Origin: Pyricularia pennisetigena
Taxonomy: Eukaryota; Ascomycota; Sordariomycetes; Magnaporthales; Pyriculariaceae
Assembly (NCBI RefSeq): GCF_004337985.1
Contig: NC_043744.1
Span: 4,933,417-4,997,416, forward strand
Direction: 5' to 3'
Length of the DNA: 64,000 nucleotides
The notes under the pieces: model-generated
The model's input: the letters and a program-made list of their open reading frames with translations, nothing else
Databases searched by the model: none
Told to the model about the DNA's origin: nothing
Position numbers and translations under genes: made by a program
In this document: positions 1 through 9,678 of the stretch, one piece after another
Layout: the number at the start of each line of letters is the position of its first letter
Numbering within the stretch: the first letter of the stretch is position 1

Positions 1-1604
1 CTGGTGCCTGATCACCGGTGTGGTGTGCTCACTTGCCTGCAAGTAGGACATGCCTGTCGCTTTGCTTTTTATACTCTTGTTTTTTTTTCCTCCATGTTTG
101 ACCGGATGAGCAGGCTTGTATCCGGGATGTCGGTTGAGGTCTACGTTTCCAGGCACATTGCGCTCCAGCCTCTGGTTCAATACATCCTACGCAATTTAGG
201 TAATCAAAAAAGACAGCTTGCCTTGCCAAGTCGGTTGTCACGGACGGCGTAAAAACGACGTGCTTTTGATATACAATATATGTCGACGTATCAGAACAAC
301 TGACCCTGTCAAACTTTCTAGAAGTGGTAAGTCTAGGTCCGCAGAGAAGGAGGGTAAAAAAAAAAGGAAGATTTTACTTTAAGCCAATTATTCGTCCAGA
401 AATCCAACCCTTGCTCTCTCATTCCATTTGCAGGGCGACAGGCTGTAATCTGCCGTGCGTTGAGAATCATCATGACATCATAGTCCAGCGGCTAGGGGGG
501 TGGGTTTTCATTTCCCTTCCATCGTGATCTCTGGACAAGTCTGCTGCGGGTTGGGGGAGTGGGCGCAAAAAAAAAAAAAAAAAAAAAAAAAGAGAACGAG
601 GGAACCAGGGTGGAGTAGGAATCTCCCTTGTCAGTGCGGCGCAAAGCCCATTGTGAAAAGTACCGTACCGTGCTTGCTGTGGCTAATGCGATTGATGTAC
701 CTTGGTCTCTAGTTTTTTTGTTGCTTTCCTATTCATCTTTTATTTTCCATTTTATGTCCTACTTTTCTCTCTTCTTTTCTTCTTTTCCCTGCTCCTGCGG
801 CTGCTGCAAATGGGATGTCGGGCGTGGCTGCGTGCGCGTTGGAAAGCGAACCCCTCGCGGGATCCGTGGACTGGCAGACAAGGTACCTCGATACCAGGCT
901 AGGCACCCTGACCTGACTTGGACAAGGTGTGGCCGTACCTAGTACCTAGTCAAAAAAGGGACCCACAGAATGCATGTGGAGCTGTTAATCCCTGCGTTTT
1001 CTTGACGGGCGGCGCGCCACCAAGCCCGGGCTCACATCATTGCACTCTTCCACTCCCTTGGGAGACCCCAGTTCTGCCTTCCTGCTTCTACTGCCCACCT
1101 TTTGCTCCGCCTGGTGCGCAAAGACTGTCCGTCGGTATACATATCAAGCGCCGTCCCCCGAAAGCAGAGGCTGTGGCTCAGTTCGTTCGTGATTCAACTT
1201 TTGACGTTCACATCTCCAACCAACATAGAGGTACTCTACTCTACCCCTACCTACCATTACCACTTCTCACGCCCCACTGCCAGCCATCTCGTGCGTCAAC
1301 ATCTTACTTCATTGTAAGTGGCCCATACAACAGCTGTCTTGCACTGGGACATTGCGGACATAGTCGTCAACCTATCCATAGCTCCGTCTGACAAGCTTCA
1401 GCAAACAGTCCGTTGGGTGGCTTTTTTTTTTGTTCCTAGAAAGAAAGAAAAAAAAAAACAAAAAGACTCGGGGATATTGAACGACGCAGAACAAGCTTGT
1501 GGCTACAGCAAGAGCTTGGAATTACAATATCATAGTCACAGTTGGTTCATACTGGAGATCTACATACAACAGCCACCACAACACGACACACGCATACCGC
1601 AAAC
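1..1604. other. Upstream region of the C2H2 gene, no coding gene supported
   Basis: No open frame here resembles a known protein, and the short frames overlap on both strands without codon bias. The stretch holds a 25-nt A tract at 567-591, CT-rich segments near 720-800 and 1380-1430, and the probable promoter and long leader of the zinc-finger gene that starts at 1605. A possible leader intron is listed separately. The 3' end of an unseen gene could lie in the first few hundred bases, but nothing shows it. Confidence 0.5.
1314..1401 (+). promoter_or_regulatory. Possible 5'-UTR intron of the C2H2 gene
   Basis: A strong donor GTAAGT at 1314 is followed by a CTGAC branch-like element at 1388-1392 and a CAG acceptor ending at 1401 (an alternative ACAG ends at 1408). 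The size of about 88 nt fits the coding introns in this window. It lies about 200 nt before the start codon, so it would sit in the leader. This is inference from splice signals only. Confidence 0.3.
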
Positions 1605-2540
1605 ATGCACGCAAGAGACGCAGCAGGCCGGCAGGTGTCGTTATTGAATGATGACGTCCCTTCATACTCGCCACCAGTAGAATACTCAACAGTACAAAGG
1701 CTCTCATACTCGACTGCAAACCACGTCCTCTCTCGACCATTCAACGCCGCACTCGCAAGGAGCGCATCAGCCTCACCCAACGCCCCGCAACTATCACGGT
1801 CCGATTCGTATGACTCCCAAAACAGCAGCGAGCCCTTGTCACCCATGACACCGAACGTCATGTATCCCGACTACGGTCACCCAACCCCGACACTCTACAA
1901 CCCATCAGAAAGCACTACTCCCTACGACGAATACCTCCCCGATGCGCCTCCTCCACCAAGCTCAGCCAAGAGGCCCGTCACCTTTGGCAGTCGCAGCAGC
2001 AGATCTGGTTCGTACGATGACGAGATGACTGGCAGTGGGAGCAGCAGCAGCGGCGGCGGCAGCAGCAACCCCACATCCACCGGAAAGCGCTACCCTTGCA
2101 GATACCGTGACAGCCACGGCTGCGAAAAGACCTTCACAACATCAGGTCACGCCTCAAGGCACTCCAAGATACATACAGCCGAAAAGGCAGTTCAGTGCAC
2201 GTTCCCCGGTTGCAACAAGAAGTTTACGCGTGCCGACAACATGAAGCAGCATCTCGAGACTCACTACAAGGACCGCAACCGATCAGGCGCAACCAGGCCG
2301 ACGGTGTCAGCACGGCGCTCGAGCTCCTCCAGCAAACACAGCAGCGGCAGCAGCAGCGGAAGCACAGCAGGCCACAAGCTGGTCGACAGCTCAGCGGCAT
2401 TGCCTTCGCCGGGAATCCAAGGCAGCAACTGGGACATGCGGACGCTCAACGGCCCCTTGGTGAGCCGCCCAGTACCGTCTAGGAACATGAGCATTGGTCT
2501 CGATGCGTTAGCGGCCGTGGCCTGCCAGGAGGGCGCCTAG
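1605..2540 (+). CDS. C2H2 zinc-finger transcription factor, Nrg1-like finger pair
   Basis: A single-exon protein of 311 residues. The ATG at 1605 has A at -3 and is the first ATG after the leader. The first half is Ser/Pro-rich low-complexity sequence, with SPMTP near residue 77 and a Gly/Ser run just before the fingers. Two C2H2 fingers follow: C-x7-C-x12-H-x3-H from about residue 165 and C-x4-C-x12-H-x3-H from about residue 198, joined by a linker close to HTAEK. The FTTSGHxxRH core of finger 1 matches the Nrg1/Rgm1 group of fungal repressors. The wide x7 spacing in finger 1 is atypical. The tail is Ser-rich and basic. It should be a nuclear DNA-binding regulator. The targets cannot be inferred, and the Nrg1 label refers to finger similarity only, not proven orthology. 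Confidence 0.82.
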   Translation: MHARDAAGRQVSLLNDDVPSYSPPVEYSTVQRLSYSTANHVLSRPFNAALARSASASPNAPQLSRSDSYDSQNSSEPLSPMTPNVMYPDYGHPTPTLYNPSESTTPYDEYLPDAPPPPSSAKRPVTFGSRSSRSGSYDDEMTGSGSSSSGGGSSNPTSTGKRYPCRYRDSHGCEKTFTTSGHASRHSKIHTAEKAVQCTFPGCNKKFTRADNMKQHLETHYKDRNRSGATRPTVSARRSSSSSKHSSGSSSGSTAGHKLVDSSAALPSPGIQGSNWDMRTLNGPLVSRPVPSRNMSIGLDALAAVACQEGA

Positions 2541-3733
2541 GCGACGTGAGAATGAAGAAGTATAGTCAACAGGACTTCAGGCCAATCTGCCCACCCCACT
2601 TACCTATGCCAACCGCCTCTCACCCAACCGCATACCTAATTCCTCGCAATCGACACCCTGAAGCCACTTCCTGCGACCGCGCCAAAAGTTGCAACCTTTT
2701 ACCTTTCGACAAACGTATATATACACGAGGCGTATTTAGCAATGCCCAACCGATTGGTTTTCTGTGATATTTTTTTTCGTTTTCGTTTTCTTTTTTTCTT
2801 TTTTCTTTTTTTTCTTTTTTTTTTTTTTTTACCCTCGGCACCCCATTACCTCTGTTGTTTCTTTAGCGTACACGAATTTTCTTTTACCAAAACGGTGTAA
2901 CTTGGGTATTTTGATTTTTGGGTTTTCGGATGGTGCATGCATACGATACAGCACCTTGCTTGCATAGAGCACACGATTGGGTTCCTGTCGGAGCACACGA
3001 GCATTGGGACGGCGCATTTGGAGTTGTTTATTTGGTTCCTTTTTTAATTTTTGGGATATGGGAATTGTTTTAATGGTTGACTCCCTCGAGAGCAGCAAAT
3101 GCATCAAAGGATATACACGGCGCCTTTGAAAATATACATATACACGGGGTTTTACTGTACTGGGAAGCAGGGGGTGGTTCACACCATCTCTCACGATTTT
3201 CTTATTCTGTTTACAGTGTTATGAACTGTCCGGTTTCCCCCTTTTTTTATAACCTATATATCACATACCGTCACATATACACTAGGGAGGCAATTGGAGG
3301 AAGCAATTGTAGTACATCAACGGGCCTCAAACTTCAAACTCACTCCATAGTTTGATTGACAAACCATTAAAACGAAATACAATACGTTCACCCCCATAAA
3401 GAACCCAAAAGACTAATTGGCTCCCTTGTGACTGGAGTTATTTACTTTTCGTTACCAACCTGAGGGGTCTTCTCCATTGGCCGTCTTGGCTTCTCAGCTC
3501 GCGCCACAATCGTTTGGGAAACTATTCTTTATTTTATTCCCCCTCCTTTGTGCGGTTGCCCTCTTTTGTTTCCCTGCCTTTGTCGTCTCATTGACGCATG
3601 TGCCGAGATGATGACCTTGGCATTTCCCACCCATCCGACCCATCCGGCCGAGTAAACAAACCCCGGCCACCGGGGAACACTTGCGCGTACGCAAGAGACC
3701 CGGCAGATCTTTCAGTGCTTCTTTTTTTTTTTT

Positions 3734-4180
3734 NNNNNNNNNNNNNNNNNNNNNNNNNNNNNNNNNNNNNNNNNNNNNNNNNNNNNNNNNNNNNNNNNNN
3801 NNNNNNNNNNNNNNNNNNNNNNNNNNNNNNNNNNNNNNNNNNNNNNNNNNNNNNNNNNNNNNNNNNNNNNNNNNNNNNNNNNNNNNNNNNNNNNNNNNNN
3901 NNNNNNNNNNNNNNNNNNNNNNNNNNNNNNNNNNNNNNNNNNNNNNNNNNNNNNNNNNNNNNNNNNNNNNNNNNNNNNNNNNNNNNNNNNNNNNNNNNNN
4001 NNNNNNNNNNNNNNNNNNNNNNNNNNNNNNNNNNNNNNNNNNNNNNNNNNNNNNNNNNNNNNNNNNNNNNNNNNNNNNNNNNNNNNNNNNNNNNNNNNNN
4101 NNNNNNNNNNNNNNNNNNNNNNNNNNNNNNNNNNNNNNNNNNNNNNNNNNNNNNNNNNNNNNNNNNNNNNNNNNNNNNNN
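3734..4180. other. Assembly gap (447 N)
   Basis: A run of N begins immediately after a 12-nt T tract at 3722-3733. Nothing can be said about the content. Confidence 0.99.
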
Positions 4181-4335
4181 CCTCTTTTTGGGTATTAACT
4201 CGCAACTTTTATCAAGGCAGTGGATGTAACGGCTGGCCGTCCGGCGAAAAAAAAAAAAAAAACATGGCTATATCAGTTGGAGACGTATGATAATAGTTTG
4301 GTGGGACATGTTGAATAAAAAAAATACAACAGACA

Positions 4336-4365
4336 TAAAATAAAATAAAATAAAATAAAATAAAA
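4336..4365 (+). repeat. (TAAAA)6 microsatellite
   Basis: Six perfect TAAAA units lie in the intergenic region. This is a candidate length-polymorphic marker, with no functional role evident. Confidence 0.95.
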
Positions 4366-5177
4366 CCCCTCGTTTGGTCCTAAGTGGTCTAGACCTCCGC
4401 GGCGACCCAGAGTTTGGTAACCTGTGACCTCATTCTTTGTTCTTTCTGATTCCCAAATGAAATCAAGGGACCCAATACTACGCAGGAAGGAGGGAAAAAA
4501 AAAAAAAAAAAACAGAGGGAAGGGGGAAAAAAACCCCTGCCGGGGAGCCGTGGAGAAACGCCTTGGGTGGTGTGGGACCTCTTCCCAGGCTGATGGAAGC
4601 TTGCATGTGCTGAAGACAGAAAAAAAAAAGGGTCAGAGCTGTCTTGGCTACCTCAACAAGGCAAAGCTAGCTAGGGATCTTGACTCGCGGGCAGGTTTTC
4701 AACAACGTTCAAAACTTGATCCGTCGCTACACTATTCCCTAGACAAATGTTGCCTGCCGCAAACCACACACCCTCAATCGGCGATCAGAGTAGCAAATCT
4801 TGGGAGGAATGGAGTCTTCTCCCCTTGTGTTGTCCGTTTCGGGATTACTGTTCATGGCCTTCAAGCCTGTGTGTGATATGCCAACTTCACAATCCCATTA
4901 TCACCCAAAACTGGGAAGATAAAACCGCTAGTCGCAAGAATGGCCCTTTGAGAAACTTGTTCTCCACCGTATTCCTTCAGCTCTACTTTGCAGGTAATTT
5001 TCTTTTGTGGAGAGAGACTGGCTGGCGAGGAGTAGTCGGGGAAATAAGGATATATTTGCCGGCCGTTATCATCGAGATCTCGGTGGCCGCAGGGCAACAG
5101 ATCCGACCACCTGCGCATACAGTGAATCGATGTGTCTAGCTAGTACCCGTTTTTCTCGGTCGAGTCGGTAAGGCTTA

Positions 5178-6473
5178 TTATGATTCGCCCCATAATTCCT
5201 CATCCTCGGCACACATCCGCGCCATCTCGAACTGCTCGTCCGTCCGACAAACAAGGACCCGGTGCTTTGCGTCCTTGTCCCCGACTTCAATCACGATCCC
5301 CTCGTTGTCGACGGCTGCAGCATCGCCGCCATCTGTGGCGAGGCGAAATCCTAGGCATCGACACTGCTCCACCACTCTCTTCCTCAGCAGCGCGCTCTTC
5401 TCGCCAATGCCTCCCGCAAAGACTAGCGCGTCGACCTCGCCGCCCAAGCTGACGTAGTACTGCCCTACGAAGCCGCAGACGCGATCGACAAAGAGGTCAA
5501 ACGCAAGGCTGTCCCGGCCAGAGTCACCCTCAGCAGCGGCGGCGATCTCTCCAAAGTCCGTCGTGCCCGCCAGCGCCTTCCACCCGGATTCCTTGTTGAG
5601 TATCTCCTCAGCGCGTGAGATGTGCAGATCGCGTGTCGAATTAGGCGACAGCCTGCCCACGTCGCTGGCGTAGTGGAATACGAGGCTCGGGTCGACGCTA
5701 CCACTTCTCGTCGCGCCGGGCAGGCCAGCCACGGGCGTGAGGCCCATGCTTGTGTCACGGCTCCTCCCCTTCTGTATCGCGCACGCGCTGGCACCGGACC
5801 CGAGGTGCAGCGCAATCAGGCTCGTCTCCTCGACGGGTTTTCCCAGGTGCTCCGCCGCCGCCCGCGTGATGAACGAGTAGCTGATGCCATGGAACCCGTA
5901 CTTGCGCAGCCCGTTCTTTCGCGCCCGTGCCTGGTCGATGGGGTAAGTGTGGATGTGGCGCGGGATGGAGGCGTGAAACTGCGTGTCGAAGCAGGCCATG
6001 TTGACGGCGTCGTCCAGCCCGTCCATGTCCAGGCATGCCTTGACGATGCCCAGCGATGGTTTGTTGTGGAGCGGCGCGAGCTCGCTGAGCGCGTCCAGTC
6101 GTTCCAGCGTCTTCCTCCCTACCTTTTCGATGCGTGATGCGTCGCCGCCGTGAACGATTCTGTGCGCGATAAAGTCAATGTCTGACCTTTGGCCCAGTTG
6201 CGGCAGGTCGTGAGAGTCGAACAGCACGCCCAAGATGTGCTCAAACGCAGCTATTTGCGAGTCGACATCCTTGACCTCATGGCCATCCTGTAACTTTTCG
6301 TCTTTCCCGTCGCTGTCATTGCTTTTTTTAAACGTGAGTTTGGTGGGAGGTGCCGTCAGTCCGCTGATTTGGACCTCGGCGATGGGCTTCGGAGGCTGCC
6401 CAGACGCTGCTACCTCGTATACTGAGACCTTGACCGATGATGAGCCGGCGTTGACTGATAGTATGACCGCCAT
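5178..6473 (-). CDS. Acetate kinase
   Basis: A single-exon protein of 431 residues that interconverts acetate + ATP and acetyl phosphate + ADP (EC 2.7.2.1). The N-terminal motif SVNAGSSSVKVSV carries the phosphate-binding Asn (about N8). The other family active-site residues are also visible: R105 in IAHRIVHGG, D163 in FDTQFH, H195 in YGFHGIS, R256 in TRSGSVDP, and the Glu of GGIGEKSA near residue 370. The usual HLGNG element reads HLGSG here. The length fits the ASKHA-fold family with a roughly 30-residue charged insertion near residues 45-75. The start is the ATG at 6473 (AAG ATG GCG), just before the conserved motif. In fungi this enzyme is known to work with phosphoketolase (Xfp) to turn acetyl phosphate into acetate. 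No xfp gene is in the window. Confidence 0.95.
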   Translation of the reverse strand: MAVILSVNAGSSSVKVSVYEVAASGQPPKPIAEVQISGLTAPPTKLTFKKSNDSDGKDEKLQDGHEVKDVDSQIAAFEHILGVLFDSHDLPQLGQRSDIDFIAHRIVHGGDASRIEKVGRKTLERLDALSELAPLHNKPSLGIVKACLDMDGLDDAVNMACFDTQFHASIPRHIHTYPIDQARARKNGLRKYGFHGISYSFITRAAAEHLGKPVEETSLIALHLGSGASACAIQKGRSRDTSMGLTPVAGLPGATRSGSVDPSLVFHYASDVGRLSPNSTRDLHISRAEEILNKESGWKALAGTTDFGEIAAAAEGDSGRDSLAFDLFVDRVCGFVGQYYVSLGGEVDALVFAGGIGEKSALLRKRVVEQCRCLGFRLATDGGDAAAVDNEGIVIEVGDKDAKHRVLVCRTDEQFEMARMCAEDEELWGES

Positions 6474-6546
6474 CTTTGTGAATGCCTGCAAGTGTCCAAC
6501 TTTTCCAGTTAAAGGTGTGATTCAATCTGTGATCAAGCAGTGAGCC

Positions 6547-6552
6547 CACGTG
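6547..6552. promoter_or_regulatory. CACGTG E-box upstream of acetate kinase
   Basis: A palindromic CACGTG lies 74 nt before the acetate kinase ATG. bHLH factors bind this core in fungi. A 6-mer is expected by chance every few kilobases, so function is only a possibility. Confidence 0.25.
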
Positions 6553-6879
6553 CTTTTCACTTCTGATGACCAGACCATTGAAACCAGTCCTTTCTGCCGA
6601 CCCATGAGATAAAGAGCATTTTCAAGCATTGCCAGTGGGCGTCCCACACTGATGAGCAGCTCTGCGACTCCTAGCTCTTCAGGAAAAGCAACTGACGTCT
6701 TCATTGTGCTGCGAGTTCAATGACGTAATTACAACGTTGCTTACCCTCGCACACAGTCAAAAAGCTTTTATTTGGGCGGGGGATGGAAGCTAAACTGGAT
6801 CCCGCCTTGACGGCCCTACCAAGATACCACCTTCACCAGCCCAACCCCAACCCAGATCCCCACCCGTTCCTGCCCACGC

Positions 6880-6908
<29 letters not shown>
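6880..6908 (+). repeat. T29 homopolymer
   Basis: An uninterrupted run of 29 T between the acetate kinase promoter and the next gene. Confidence 0.95.
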
Positions 6909-6911
<3 letters not shown>

Positions 6912-7418
6912 TATTATAAGTCGGGAGCCAAACCCCTTTCCGTCACTGCAATTGACCTGACGGATCCTGGTTTCGCAGGTCCTCGATACTACAGGCGAAC
7001 CTGATATGGAGTATGTTTCGAGTCTGCTGTGAATGGAGAGTTACAACAAGACATGCTACCTGTCAAAATTTACAGGGCTTGTAGCTTGTTTGGAGCATTT
7101 ATACGTATGTATCTGTGCAACAGACAGATACGTTCGGTTGCAGTGGTGCGTCCTTTCTAGAGTGCCGCTGGCTTCGGATACATGCCAATGTGTGCACCAC
7201 TGTAGCTGTAGCAAGCGCCAATGGGGGCGTCCCAGTCTGCGCATGACGAGATTTTCGGAGGACTCGCAATCCCTTGAGCTCAAAGCAGGAGAGGGCCCCG
7301 GCTTTTCACCCGCGACCTGTCCGATACGAGGCGTGTTCTGTGGAACTGTGGCACAGCCAGAGCCCGTACTACGGTTCCGGAAAATATTGCGCCGTGCATT
7401 TTTTTGACCAGTTCTCCA

Positions 7419-9015
7419 TCAGTCTTGTATCATGCTGTTGTCTGGCTCCTCCACCGTCTCTAGCATCTGGTAAGTTTCGGCTGGAAGCTCGAAAACGCTA
7501 CCTCTCGTAGCCCCTGAAGGCAGTTCATACTGTCCCATCGTGTGGTCGCCAAATTGCCTTTCGTCTGCGTGCGAAGCAGTCCACCTCTCTATAAACCGCT
7601 CGAAATCTGCACCGCTCCAAGTTAGAGAGAGCACCACTGCCGATAAAACATACAAAATACAAGGAACAGAAGTTTACCGGCAGTCCGAGTGAATTGCATT
7701 CCGAGGTAGCGGAAGCTGGGCCTCTGCACAGGGTCATGCAATGAAGATGCTTGGGAGTTTCCAGCTGCATTACTGTCATCCATTGATCGCGTGCGGCTTC
7801 GAAAAGAAGAGAAGGAAGGCCTGCGCGATGACGACCCCGAGATAGTCTCATTCGCACTCCCGCGCCGTGCGATGACATTCAGCTTCAATCTCCGATGTCG
7901 ATCATCACGACTCTTGACTTCCCCATCAAAAGCTGCAATCCAATACTCGCGTGGGCGACGATCACGTCCCAGCAGGGCAATGGTATGCTGCGACGAAAAC
8001 CTGTCCTTCCACATCTTCAATCTTAGGCCAGTGGCGATACCCTTGACAGAGCCAAAGGAGTCAGTACGGCCTTCGCGATCGGACCAAACCACATCCATGT
8101 CGAAGAAGTCGACCAACTCGCGCTCGCGAAGATTGCTCTGGAAGCGAAGTGAGCCCTCGAATGTTGCCAACACATAGTTGACATCTACGACAGCGTCATG
8201 CATGACGGTGCCGTCTGCTGCCGTGTACCGAATACGCTGAGGCGAGCCGAAACTCAGATAGAGCTCCATATCATGAGGGCTCTCAAAGCGCCGGTGGTGT
8301 GCATGGAGCGAGAGTGGAAACGTGTCAGAGGGGTTGCTGGATGGTACTGAACAGTAGATTATGGTTGAGGTTGTCTTAGTAATCGTGTACATTCAGGGGC
8401 CTGGTTTCAAATACAAATGGCTGGCAAGAAATTGCACATACGATAGTGTTCAAGGACCTCGCCTTCGTAGCTGCATTGCCAAGATAGTCGCCGGTGATCC
8501 GGGCCGGCACTCTCTATTTCCCACGGCCCAAGGTATACTGTCATCTCGTCTGTTGTTTGTTGGAAGAGGGTTCTGCTGTAATGTCAGCTAAAACGCAATG
8601 CATAGAGTTTGTTTCTCTCCATGGTGAAGAAGCTTACATTGTCGCTTGATAGCCTGGCGGGCCAAGGTCGACTGTGGGATTTTTGGGTCAGAAATCTGCT
8701 ACAGATCGAATTCAAGAGCACTCCTCCGAACTGCTCCAGGTATGAGAGCCGACGAAATAGTCATCCAGAGCCTGAACCCAAACCAGGAGTTCCCACTAAC
8801 CGCCGTCAAGGGGCACACGACCGGTCACCAACCAACAACTTACGTGGGCGTAGCGGAGTTGGGGCCTCGGAAGAGTACGATGTTGGCGCAGAGGCGGTTG
8901 ATGTCGTTGCCGGCGTCCATATTGGGTCTAAGGGGCTCGTTTGAGCTTGGCGATATGATGGAGGGTAACGGACATTGGATGAAAACGAAGATGAGCCAGA
9001 AGAACCAGAAGCCAT
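7419..9015 (-). CDS. Conserved fungal protein of unknown function (five exons)
   Basis: I read five exons: 9015-8844, 8671-8638, 8575-8442, 8346-7678 and 7606-7419, all with GT-AG introns (172, 62, 95 and 71 nt), giving one 398-residue frame. The N-terminus is Ser/Pro/Thr-rich. A compact region then begins with DEMTVYLGPWEIE, followed by SLHAHHRRFESPHDMELYLSF and VDFFDMDVVWSD blocks, then a Ser/Arg-rich linker and an acidic tail. There is no signal peptide or membrane segment. I remember this block pattern as a conserved hypothetical family of filamentous ascomycetes and do not know its function. The least certain part is the first intron: it is long, and an alternative reading with a different exon 2 also joins to EMTVYLGPW but meets a TAG. 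A 20-N gap at 9095-9114 lies just upstream. Confidence 0.7.
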
Positions 9016-9629
9016 CTCCACTGAATCTGGGCCAGAGATCGGCTGGCTGGTCTTTGACTTGTCGCGTCCTGGCCGCAGTGGAACGTTGGGGGGGNNNNNN
9101 NNNNNNNNNNNNNNGGGTTGCGGGCTCCAAGTCGATAGGATAGTGGCCGGGAGACCGAGACCCACTTTGATCCCGGAGACCGGGTCTGCGACTGCTTGAC
9201 CCCCTTGCAGGACCAGAGCAAGCACAGGTAAGAATAGACTGTTGCTAAAGGTTGAGATTGCAGCCTATATTCGGATGGCACGAGAGCCAGTCTCGGTGCA
9301 TTTGGCGGCAGTGCTCTTTGGACGAAAGAGGTTGAAAGGCCGGAGGCAGGTGCCTCGCTGAGGGTGTAGTTGGGAGTTCGTCGGTATCGCTTTGGGATTC
9401 GGTGCTCGAAGGTAGATGTGTCGATGCGAGGGTGTGCGCGTGAGGTAAAAAAAAAAGCTTAACTTGTATCGAAGCAGTTGAGAACAGACTGCGAGGGGGT
9501 ACGGTATGGGCGGGATGGTACCACCAACTTGGTATATGATCCAGGCAGTAAACAACCCAAATCTGATAATGACAAGCAGGGAGGTTGGTGAAAAGGCAGA
9601 CCTGTCCAGGGAAGAATGATCAAAAAAGG

Positions 9630-9678
<49 letters not shown>

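Larger units (their letters stand above)
2541..5177. other. Intergenic region with a 447-nt gap, no gene seen
   Basis: This is the space between the 3' ends of the convergent C2H2 and acetate kinase genes. It contains T-rich tracts at 2769-2830, an assembly gap at 3734-4180 directly after a T run, A tracts at about 4246-4262 and 4495-4512, and a (TAAAA)6 repeat. No frame on either strand resembles a known protein. A gene could hide in the gap, but the flanks do not show one. Confidence 0.55.
6474..7418. other. Promoter side of acetate kinase and 3' flank of the next gene
   Basis: Head of the acetate kinase gene and tail of the minus-strand gene ending at 7419. It contains a 29-nt T tract at 6880-6908. 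A short frame at 7033-7407 has no recognisable features and I do not call it a gene. Confidence 0.5.
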
